21,988 bases of DNA from a virus. A model generated the notes under the pieces. It was not told where the DNA came from and searched no databases. It saw nothing but the letters and a program-made list of their open reading frames with translations. This document shows positions 1-5,442 of this stretch, one piece after another. The first letter of the stretch is position 1; every line of letters begins with the position of its first letter. The position numbers and the translations under genes were made by a program. The stretch covers positions 1 through 21,988 of the IMG/VR virus record IMGVR_UViG_3300027974_000178; one strand, written 5' to 3'.

Positions 1-1370
1 GCTGTAGGTGCTGAAAGTGTTGCTGCAACCTGCTTAGCAACTGAGTTTAACTCAACTGCTGTGAAGTTTGGAACAACTGCTTCAAGAGCATCTACTGCAC
101 GAACATCTGTGAAGTAAAGGTTTGTTAAACCTTCTGTAAGGTCATCTGTATCAGAATCTGCTACACCGTTTTCTGCGGTAATAGTAAGTCCTGCACCTGT
201 ACCTGAGATTGTGATATTTGTTAGTGAAGCACCAGTCAAAAGATCTGCTGCTGAAGACTTAGCACGAGCATCTGTGAAGTACTGTGCTGTTCCTTCTGCT
301 ACATCATCTGTATCAAGTGCATCTGCGTAGTCCTTTGCATCTTGCAGTGCTGTTGCTGCTGCTGAAGAAGCAGCACCTGCTGCATCGTAGTTAACAGCAA
401 GTCCATCTGCATAATCTTCTGCATTTGATTGTGCTGTTGCTGCTGCACCTGCAGCATCGTATGCTGCTGAAGTTGCTGCTAGTGCTGCCGTTGAGAAGTC
501 TGAAATATCTGCTGCATCTAGACCAGTTACAGAAATTGTTGCTCCTGTAATGTCAATGTTTGCGCCAGCGGTTAGAGTATCTTGCTTTCCTGATGCTACG
601 CTTTCAAGATCAGCAATAATGTCTGGATTATTTTCAAGTGCTGTTGCCAATTCTTCAAGAGTGTTTAGAAGGTCTGGTGCTGCACCAACAAGATTTCCAA
701 CTGCTGTATTTGTGTAGTCATTAGCATCAGAAAGTGCTTGTGCTGCTGCAGATGTTGCTGAACCTGCTGCATCATAATTAGTAGCAAGGCTATCTGCATA
801 TGCTTGAGCATCTGTTTGTGCTTGATCTGCATAAGTCTGTGTTGCAAGAATATCTGATCCCCACTTAACAGAAGAACCTGATGCTGGAGTAAGAACGATA
901 TGAGAATCAGAATTGATTGTCATTGCTCCTGCGCCAGTGAAGTTAAGTGTATCTCCAATAGTCTTATTTGTTAATGTTTGTGTATCAGATGTACCAACAA
1001 CATTTCCAGTTACACCGTGTGCTGATGTATCTGAAACGTGATCTGAAAGATCTGATGCTACTGCTCCTGCTGCGCCTGCTGCATCGTAATTGCCAGCAAG
1101 TCCATCAGCGTAGTCTTTAGCGTTTTGTTCTGCAGTATCTGCTGCACCATCTACATCAAATACGCCTGACTTAATATTTAGTTCACCAGCAACAACTTCC
1201 ATCTGTGTTGATTCAACTGATGTGACAAGTGTTTCTCCACCAATAATATCAACGATGAAGTCTTGTGACGCCTGGTTCTTTGTAAGAATGTCGTAACCAT
1301 TAACTGTCGCTGTTGTACCTTCAACAATCAGACCACTCTTAATTTTAAAATCTTTATTTACTGTTGCCAT
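1..1370 (-). CDS. Alanine-rich phage tail fibre protein, C-terminus cut by window edge
   Basis: Open for 456 codons from the ATG at 1370 to the left edge, so the C-terminus is missing. A strong Shine-Dalgarno, AAGGAG at 1384-1379, lies 8 nt before the ATG. The protein starts MATVNKDFKIKSGLIVEG and then repeats Ala/Asp-rich stretches (DYADGL, NYDAAGAA, SAAAQALSDANDYT). It also contains TDDVAEGTAQYFTDARA and the related DDLTEGLTNLYFTDVRA, plus KQDTLTAGANIDITG. Such 'NLYFTDxRA' and 'QDTLTAG' repeats are typical of long fibrous tail proteins of phages of aquatic bacteria; this is family knowledge, not a computed match. It is the last gene visible in the unit that starts at 1833. Role inferred: distal tail fibre that contacts the host. 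The receptor-binding tip is not in the window. Confidence 0.85.
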   Translation of the reverse strand, partial: MATVNKDFKIKSGLIVEGTTATVNGYDILTKNQASQDFIVDIIGGETLVTSVESTQMEVVAGELNIKSGVFDVDGAADTAEQNAKDYADGLAGNYDAAGAAGAVASDLSDHVSDTSAHGVTGNVVGTSDTQTLTNKTIGDTLNFTGAGAMTINSDSHIVLTPASGSSVKWGSDILATQTYADQAQTDAQAYADSLATNYDAAGSATSAAAQALSDANDYTNTAVGNLVGAAPDLLNTLEELATALENNPDIIADLESVASGKQDTLTAGANIDITGATISVTGLDAADISDFSTAALAATSAAYDAAGAAATAQSNAEDYADGLAVNYDAAGAASSAAATALQDAKDYADALDTDDVAEGTAQYFTDARAKSSAADLLTGASLTNITISGTGAGLTITAENGVADSDTDDLTEGLTNLYFTDVRAVDALEAVVPNFTAVELNSVAKQVAATLSAPT

Positions 1371-1386
1371 TTTTATATCTCCTTAG

Positions 1387-1833
1387 TTATGCCTTAAGTC
1401 CCATACGAGCAAATCGTACAGTGACTGGCTTGATCGCAGGATCTGGAGTGACTGATAAAGCCACGGTATTTCCAGTGCGAGAGACATTAATGGTGCCAAT
1501 ATTCCCATCATTGTCGATAGTGCCGTATTCGCTAACTGATACATCTGTACCGTCAACGAGAATTGTTAGTTCGGTTGCATAGAATTTATTATCTCCTGCT
1601 GTGGTCTTTGATATTGAAACAATATACTTGACCATACGCCAAACTGTAGCATCAAAGTTATCAATAACAGTTACGTTCTCAATCCCATTGATTGTGTTTT
1701 CATTATTACCCATTGATCCCAGGTCTGTTGCCTGTGAAGAAAGTGTATCGATTAAATCTACATAATTTTCTTGAGTTGGTCTGTCTCCTGTTTGGAATAG
1801 ACTCTTAACTCCTGGAACTGATATCTTAGCCAT
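1387..1833 (-). CDS. Small virion-associated protein, probably tail/fibre module
   Basis: 148 residues starting MAKISVPGVKSLFQTGDRPT and continuing with ENYVDLIDTL. This kind of opening is seen in small tail-fibre-associated proteins of aquatic phages, but I cannot name a family. The rest is beta-rich, with alternating hydrophobic residues and few charges, ending TVRFARMGLKA. It lies 16 bp upstream of the long fibre gene, which has its own Shine-Dalgarno. This gene has no Shine-Dalgarno; instead a TGTTATAAT box ends 6 nt before the ATG, so it probably starts a leaderless transcript carrying both genes. Structural role is inferred from position and composition. Confidence 0.75.
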   Translation of the reverse strand: MAKISVPGVKSLFQTGDRPTQENYVDLIDTLSSQATDLGSMGNNENTINGIENVTVIDNFDATVWRMVKYIVSISKTTAGDNKFYATELTILVDGTDVSVSEYGTIDNDGNIGTINVSRTGNTVALSVTPDPAIKPVTVRFARMGLKA

Positions 1834-1839
1834 GTTGAT

Positions 1840-1848
1840 ATTATAACA
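1840..1848 (-). promoter_or_regulatory. Extended -10 box TGTTATAAT, leaderless start of 1833 gene
   Basis: On the minus strand TGTTATAAT is followed by exactly 6 nt and then ATG. Standard -10 geometry would put transcript position +1 on the A of the ATG. No clear -35 is visible. Confidence 0.65.
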
Positions 1849-1866
1849 TGCCTTTTAACTATTTAA

Positions 1867-2091
1867 TTAAAGAATATAGTTGCTGTAGCCAATAACCTGA
1901 AGAGGAATTGCTGGTGTATTTCCTAAGCCAATAGACTGAATTTGTATTGCTGTAAACTTAACCCTAAAGGGTAGTATATCTGTGATTAAAGTGTTTACTC
2001 TAAAATCTTCTATCTGAATTAATGGATAATCAATAGTAAAAATTTGTTTTGTTTTACCACTAAGTTCATCAAGAATTAATGCTGTAGCCAT
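1867..2091 (-). CDS. Small hypothetical virion-region protein
   Basis: 74 residues, beginning MATALILDELSGKTKQIFTI. It is joined to the upstream gene by a TAATG overlap at 2093-2089, which implies translational coupling. It is rich in Ile/Leu/Val with an alternating pattern (PLIQIEDFRVNTLITDILPF), suggesting a small beta-structured protein. I do not recognise the family. Its place between tail-type genes suggests a virion part or assembly factor. Confidence 0.7.
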   Translation of the reverse strand: MATALILDELSGKTKQIFTIDYPLIQIEDFRVNTLITDILPFRVKFTAIQIQSIGLGNTPAIPLQVIGYSNYIL

Positions 2092-2501
2092 TAATCTGTT
2101 ACATCTTCAAGAATTCTTAGGCTACCCTGGGCAACCGTCCAAACTCTTGTAGGATCTGAAACCTGAATATCAAAGATGTCTCCTGTTTGAAGTTGTATTG
2201 ACTCTGCTGCTGTTAACCAAACCGTAAACTCTCCAACAAGATCATCTTCATCTGCAACAGGGTATAAATTTAAAACCAAAGTTGCATTATCTGTAATAAT
2301 TCCAGGAGTTGAAGTAGGTCTCTTAACCTTCATAGCAATATCCCACTCAGATCCTTCACCTTTTAAAACCAAAGGCTGTTTAGCATCATCTGTTACATAA
2401 ACCTTAAATCCAGAAGTATCTCCACGAACAACAGTCCAAATAACAGTTGGTGGGGCATTACCAATATCGTATGATGTCTGAGATCCTCTTAAAGTTGCCA
2501 T
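2091..2501 (-). CDS. Small Ig-like/beta-sandwich tail protein, paralogue 1 of 3
   Basis: 136 residues. It shares a pattern with the proteins at 9455-9829 and 10678-11058: an early RGDT or KGDT followed by an alternating hydrophobic strand (here VVRGDTSGFKVYV), a central stretch, then a strand with DIQV (IFDIQVSDPTRVWTVAQG), and an ending like ILEDVTD. I infer a small all-beta domain of the kind found in tail or baseplate accessory proteins. Its ATG is preceded by TGGTATAAT with 6 nt between, so it heads a leaderless unit; the next gene overlaps its stop. Function unproven. Confidence 0.75.
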   Translation of the reverse strand: MATLRGSQTSYDIGNAPPTVIWTVVRGDTSGFKVYVTDDAKQPLVLKGEGSEWDIAMKVKRPTSTPGIITDNATLVLNLYPVADEDDLVGEFTVWLTAAESIQLQTGDIFDIQVSDPTRVWTVAQGSLRILEDVTD

Positions 2502-2507
2502 GATTAG

Positions 2508-2516
2508 ATTATACCA
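2508..2516 (-). promoter_or_regulatory. Extended -10 box TGGTATAAT, leaderless start of 2501 gene
   Basis: Minus-strand TGGTATAAT, 6 nt, then ATG; predicted +1 is the A of the start codon. It fills most of the 18-bp gap between the 3044 and 2501 genes. No Shine-Dalgarno is seen. Confidence 0.75.
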
Positions 2517-2519
2517 TCA

Positions 2520-3044
2520 TTAGGCTAGACCGTTCTTGAGTGCGCCCCAAGTACCGTTGCCTTTTGCCTCTACTATAATAATCCCAGTTGCATTTGAGTG
2601 TGCAACAACCCCTACAGCACCACCTGCAGTTACTGGTTTACTTCCATCTACTTCTGGTCCAACTAAGCCACCTGTTTCTCCAACATAAAGAGTATCACCA
2701 TTGTCAAAACTTGAGGTGTTAATATTTTGAAGAACTCCTGCTACAACACACACACCTGATTGACCATTTGTCAATTGTGTTTTTAATAAACCAAGAATTG
2801 GAGATGTAGTTGTAGGAAGTGCTTTTGATATTGTTGTTGCTGTTGAGTAACCTGTTGCATAAACAGGGGTGCCAGCAGAAAGTGTTTGACCAGAATTATT
2901 AATAACACTAACCTGAATAATAGATGTATCTATTCCATTTAATGCAATTTGTACGCTTGTTGCAAGATCTTTAAAATCTCCATGAACATTAACTGGATCA
3001 TTAGCCAGCGGATACTGTAAATTCCAATTTTCTGTGGTTGCCAT
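2520..3044 (-). CDS. Phage tail/decoration-type structural protein
   Basis: 174 residues. The N-terminus (MATTENWNLQYPLANDPVNV, then HGDFKDLATSV) looks like a short attachment segment. It is followed by a beta-rich domain with INNSGQTLSAGTPVYATGY and GDTLYVGETGGLV, a pattern common in phage head-fibre and tail-fibre shaft domains. The protein is Gly/Thr/Ser-rich and low in charge. It is a single-gene unit headed by TGGTATAAT nine nt before the ATG, and is divergent from the lysozyme gene. Virion role is well supported; the exact part is unknown. Confidence 0.75.
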   Translation of the reverse strand: MATTENWNLQYPLANDPVNVHGDFKDLATSVQIALNGIDTSIIQVSVINNSGQTLSAGTPVYATGYSTATTISKALPTTTSPILGLLKTQLTNGQSGVCVVAGVLQNINTSSFDNGDTLYVGETGGLVGPEVDGSKPVTAGGAVGVVAHSNATGIIIVEAKGNGTWGALKNGLA

Positions 3045-3053
3045 AATAAATTA

Positions 3054-3062
3054 ATTATACCA
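3054..3062 (-). promoter_or_regulatory. Extended -10 box TGGTATAAT upstream of 3044 gene
   Basis: Nine nt separate the -10 from the ATG, so the predicted leader is 3 nt or less. It is divergent from the plus-strand lysozyme promoter, whose -35 begins 10 bp away. Confidence 0.65.
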
Positions 3063-3071
3063 TGCTCAAAT

Positions 3072-3101
3072 TTGATTTTATGGACAAAATTATGCTATAC
3101 T
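3072..3101 (+). promoter_or_regulatory. Sigma-70-type promoter for lysozyme gene
   Basis: TTGATT (3072-3077), an 18-bp spacer, then TATACT (3096-3101) with an extended TGC in front. The predicted transcript start near 3108 gives a leader of about 40 nt. The small inverted repeat ACACC/GGTGT (3111-3125) and an AAGGAGGA ribosome site follow. Confidence 0.65.
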
Positions 3102-3149
3102 TGTCAGTAGACACCTACCAGGGTGTTATTGTTTTCTAAGGAGGAAACT

Positions 3150-3698
3150 ATGATTAAATTTATCGAAAGAAACAAAGAGATCATTAGCATACTCAGTATT
3201 TCTGCTTTAGTTAGTGTTATGTCAAATTCTGCTAATGCTACTATTAATGATTTAAAGCCCGAACAGGCTCAGAACGTGACAACAACCTCGCAAGAGGTTT
3301 TTTTGGTTTCTAAGCAAAAAAGGTTGGAGAGTTTTGCAAATAAGGCATCTCTAACTGATTTAGAACTAAAACAAATGCTACACCTTGTAGGGTTCAAAGG
3401 AAAGGATCTTATTGAGGCTTGGGCAGTGGCAAAAAAGGAATCTGGAGGAAGACCCCTAGCATTTAATGGCAACCAGAAGACTGGAGACAGTTCTTATGGA
3501 ATTTTTCAAATAAATATGCTTGGTATTCTTGGTCCAGATCGTAGAAACAAGTTTGATTTATCGTCAAATGCTGAACTTCTCAATCCCGTGCTTAATGCAC
3601 AGATTGCATTTTATATGACCGATGGTGGAAAAGATTGGTCCTCTTGGCATGGGTTAACTGCTAAGACCAAAGAATTAATGAAACAATTTCCAAACTAA
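3150..3698 (+). CDS. Secreted lysozyme-like/SLT-domain endolysin
   Basis: 182 residues from the ATG at 3150, chosen because AAGGAGGA (3139-3146) sits just before it; a non-ATG start 27 nt upstream has no such site. Residues 1-30 form a signal peptide: basic start (MIKFIERNKE), hydrophobic core (IISILSISALVSVM) and a likely SANA/T cleavage. Residues 85-180 are a lysozyme/transglycosylase-like domain: KKESGG with Glu97 as the likely catalytic acid, and SYGIFQIN (115-122), the classic SLT motif. It should cut peptidoglycan after export. It is the only plus-strand gene in the left 11 kb and has its own promoter and terminator, so it can be timed apart from the virion genes. A secreted endolysin could act without holin pore release. 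The alternative is a virion-associated muralytic enzyme, less likely given the signal peptide. Confidence 0.85.
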   Translation: MIKFIERNKEIISILSISALVSVMSNSANATINDLKPEQAQNVTTTSQEVFLVSKQKRLESFANKASLTDLELKQMLHLVGFKGKDLIEAWAVAKKESGGRPLAFNGNQKTGDSSYGIFQINMLGILGPDRRNKFDLSSNAELLNPVLNAQIAFYMTDGGKDWSSWHGLTAKTKELMKQFPN

Positions 3699-3704
3699 AA
3701 ACAT

Positions 3705-4583
3705 TTAGTCTAAATTAATCCCCACTATTTTTTGATATTGCTCAAAGAGTAGTGGGGATTTTATTCCATATTCACCTATATTTTTGTCTCCCGTTAATAT
3801 TGCTTCAACCCTTTGATTTGATTTTGCTCTCAACTCTCCCCAATTAGGATTATCTTCCCAATGCAACCTTCTTTTTGAGTTTACTAAATTATAGTTTGTA
3901 AACATAAACTTAGTTACTGGAGAAACGATTCTAATACCTCGTGTGTACGCTCTTATGGCAAGTGAAAACTCTTCGCCCTCAAAATATAACTCTTTATCAT
4001 ATGGTAACTCCTTCATAATCTCAGATGTTGTAAAAATGCAGCCAGCACAAATATACAAAACCTCATCACCAAACTCTTTATCTTGCACTTCGGACCATGG
4101 CATTTTTGATCCGACTATCCTTAAATTTTTATCCCAATTAGGCTCAATTTTTTTTAATGTCTCATACGGTAGTGTTATGTATGAGTCTTCTGTTAACTCA
4201 AAAGGGTCGGGGTAATTTGTTAATATTAATCTATCACCCCAAAAAGATTTAGATTTGTTATAATTATTTATAATAGTTGTATCCCAGTTTAAAGCAAACC
4301 TAGAGTGTGAGTCTATTTGTAAAAAATATTTACCTATAGGTTTGGCTGTCGCAATTGATCTTGCCCAACATGCACCTTTGCTTTCTGACCAATGAGTTTT
4401 AATATATCTTATCTGTTTATTTGGTATAAATGATAGGTCTGCATGTTCAGCATCTTCTGCTTGAGAAAATACTGAAAAAAACAATGAATCTTTATTGTCT
4501 GCATTTTCATAACAATTTTTTACGGTATTTACAAGATCTGGATCTCTATAACTTGCTATACTAATAAAGATTAGTTTATCCAT
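3705..4583 (-). CDS. GT60-like (Skp1 GlcNAc-transferase type) glycosyltransferase
   Basis: 292 residues. The N-terminus (FISIASYRDPDLVNTVKNCY, 6-25) and the acidic motif QIDSHSRF with a following WD (89-101) match my knowledge of the 'Glycosyltransferase (GlcNAc)' family (PF11397, CAZy GT60). Its founding member adds GlcNAc to hydroxyproline on Dictyostelium Skp1. DSH (91-93) is in the place of the usual metal-binding DxD. A later stretch CAGCIFTTSEIMKELPYDKE and YFEGEEFSLAIRAY fit the acceptor side of such a GT-A fold. The start overlaps the hydroxylase gene by 13 nt, so the two are likely made together. Cytoplasmic; no membrane segment or signal. I infer transfer of a sugar, perhaps GlcNAc, to hydroxyproline on a phage structural protein. 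Other acceptors, such as Ser/Thr or cell-wall sugars, are possible. Confidence 0.8.
   Translation of the reverse strand: MDKLIFISIASYRDPDLVNTVKNCYENADNKDSLFFSVFSQAEDAEHADLSFIPNKQIRYIKTHWSESKGACWARSIATAKPIGKYFLQIDSHSRFALNWDTTIINNYNKSKSFWGDRLILTNYPDPFELTEDSYITLPYETLKKIEPNWDKNLRIVGSKMPWSEVQDKEFGDEVLYICAGCIFTTSEIMKELPYDKELYFEGEEFSLAIRAYTRGIRIVSPVTKFMFTNYNLVNSKRRLHWEDNPNWGELRAKSNQRVEAILTGDKNIGEYGIKSPLLFEQYQKIVGINLD
3717..3763 (+). terminator. Hairpin terminator after lysozyme gene
   Basis: Perfect 11-bp inverted repeat: AATCCCCACTA (3717-3727) and TAGTGGGGATT (3750-3760) with a 22-nt loop, followed by a short T-rich tail. It lies within the 3' end of the convergent glycosyltransferase gene and may also stop minus-strand transcription weakly. 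Confidence 0.6.
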
Positions 4584-5155
4584 GATACAACTGCATACCT
4601 TGTACCACTTGTGACTTCTAGAACAGAATGATTATATACATATGTTGATGGAAACATGATTAGTTGATTTGCTTTTGGTTTAAACTTAATATCAAACCTT
4701 GGAAAAACTATTTCTCCGCCTTCGTAATCATCATTAAAATAATATACATTCGAAACAGTTCTTGGGTATTCTGGATGGTGGTCAACATGATTTGTAAAAA
4801 ACTGGCCTTTACCATATCTTAAAATATCATATGAGGAGTGATCTGAAAAACTAAGACCATAGGTTCCCTTATATTCTCTTTCAAACTTATCAAAGGAATT
4901 AAAGAATGTTTCTGAAAGTGTTTTTTCAAAAAAGTCTCTTGGTGTTGGGTATACGCCATCAAATTCTGATAAATATGGAACATATATTGAATCTGTGTCT
5001 CTAATTTTTTTATTTTCTCCACTATCAATTGCTGCAGCATTCCAGGGGATAAGTCCACTTTGTACTACATCCTCTATGTCTTTTGGAAATGATTCATAAT
5101 CATCTAGTACATCTGAATATACTACAATTCCTGGTGCAATTTCTTCTTTTATCAT
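4571..5155 (-). CDS. Prolyl-4-hydroxylase-type 2OG-Fe(II) dioxygenase
   Basis: 194 residues from the ATG at 5155, which follows the zinc-ribbon stop as TAAAATG. A TTG start at 5191 would add 12 residues. The full catalytic set is visible: H123-V-D125 in FFTNHVDHHPEY, distal H176 in YVYNHSV, and R186 ten residues later in SGTRYAVVSW, the usual 2-oxoglutarate anchor. YYFNDDYEGGEIVFPRF and KPKANQLIMFPS are typical strands of the double-stranded beta-helix of P4H-like enzymes. The reaction is expected to be hydroxylation using 2-oxoglutarate, O2 and Fe(II); the prolyl substrate is inferred from the family and the GT60-like partner. It is the middle gene of a unit with a zinc ribbon before it and the glycosyltransferase after it, next to the Pro/Thr stalk gene. 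Confidence 0.85.
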   Translation of the reverse strand: MIKEEIAPGIVVYSDVLDDYESFPKDIEDVVQSGLIPWNAAAIDSGENKKIRDTDSIYVPYLSEFDGVYPTPRDFFEKTLSETFFNSFDKFEREYKGTYGLSFSDHSSYDILRYGKGQFFTNHVDHHPEYPRTVSNVYYFNDDYEGGEIVFPRFDIKFKPKANQLIMFPSTYVYNHSVLEVTSGTRYAVVSWIN

Positions 5156-5156
5156 T

Positions 5157-5420
5157 TTACCATTTACCAATTGGGCATGATGCTTTTGCAAGTGTTGTTT
5201 TTGCTTTCATAAAGCATCCACATTTTTTGCATTGAGTTGTTAATTTAATCATTTCTGGACAAGCCTTACAAATTTGGTATCTTATATCAGACTCTTCTTT
5301 TGGCAAAAAGTCAGAATTTGGATTTAACATGTCCCAAGGCTTAACAGTATCTGGATCTTTCATGTACCCAGCCATTTCAGCAATTTTATGAAATGCAGAT
5401 TTTGTATTATTTTCTTCCAT
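5157..5420 (-). CDS. Small zinc-ribbon protein, paralogue 1 of 2
   Basis: 87 residues. Six cysteines follow the pattern C51-x2-C54-x9-C64-x2-C67-x-C69-x12-C82 in the C-terminal half (CKACPEM, CKKCGCFM, SCPIGKW). The same spacing and the same CPIGKW end are found in the protein at 14052-14249. The function of this phage family is not known to me; metal binding is a safe inference. It is the first gene of the hydroxylase/glycosyltransferase unit and its paralogue also precedes an oxygenase-like gene, so it may help that enzyme, for example in iron supply, folding or substrate docking. It starts from a -10 box with 6 nt before the ATG. Confidence 0.8.
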   Translation of the reverse strand: MEENNTKSAFHKIAEMAGYMKDPDTVKPWDMLNPNSDFLPKEESDIRYQICKACPEMIKLTTQCKKCGCFMKAKTTLAKASCPIGKW

Positions 5421-5426
5421 TTAAAA

Positions 5427-5435
5427 ATTATACCA
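5427..5435 (-). promoter_or_regulatory. Extended -10 box TGGTATAAT, leaderless start of modification unit
   Basis: TGGTATAAT, 6 nt, ATG on the minus strand. It lies in the 22-bp gap after the stalk gene's stop, so the zinc ribbon, hydroxylase and glycosyltransferase can be transcribed separately from the stalk protein. Confidence 0.75.
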
Positions 5436-5442
5436 TAGAGAA

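Noticed and set aside
5156-5191. TTG start giving 12 more residues to the hydroxylase
   Set aside because: The ATG at 5155 directly follows the previous stop, and the extra residues only re-read the zinc-ribbon end in another frame.
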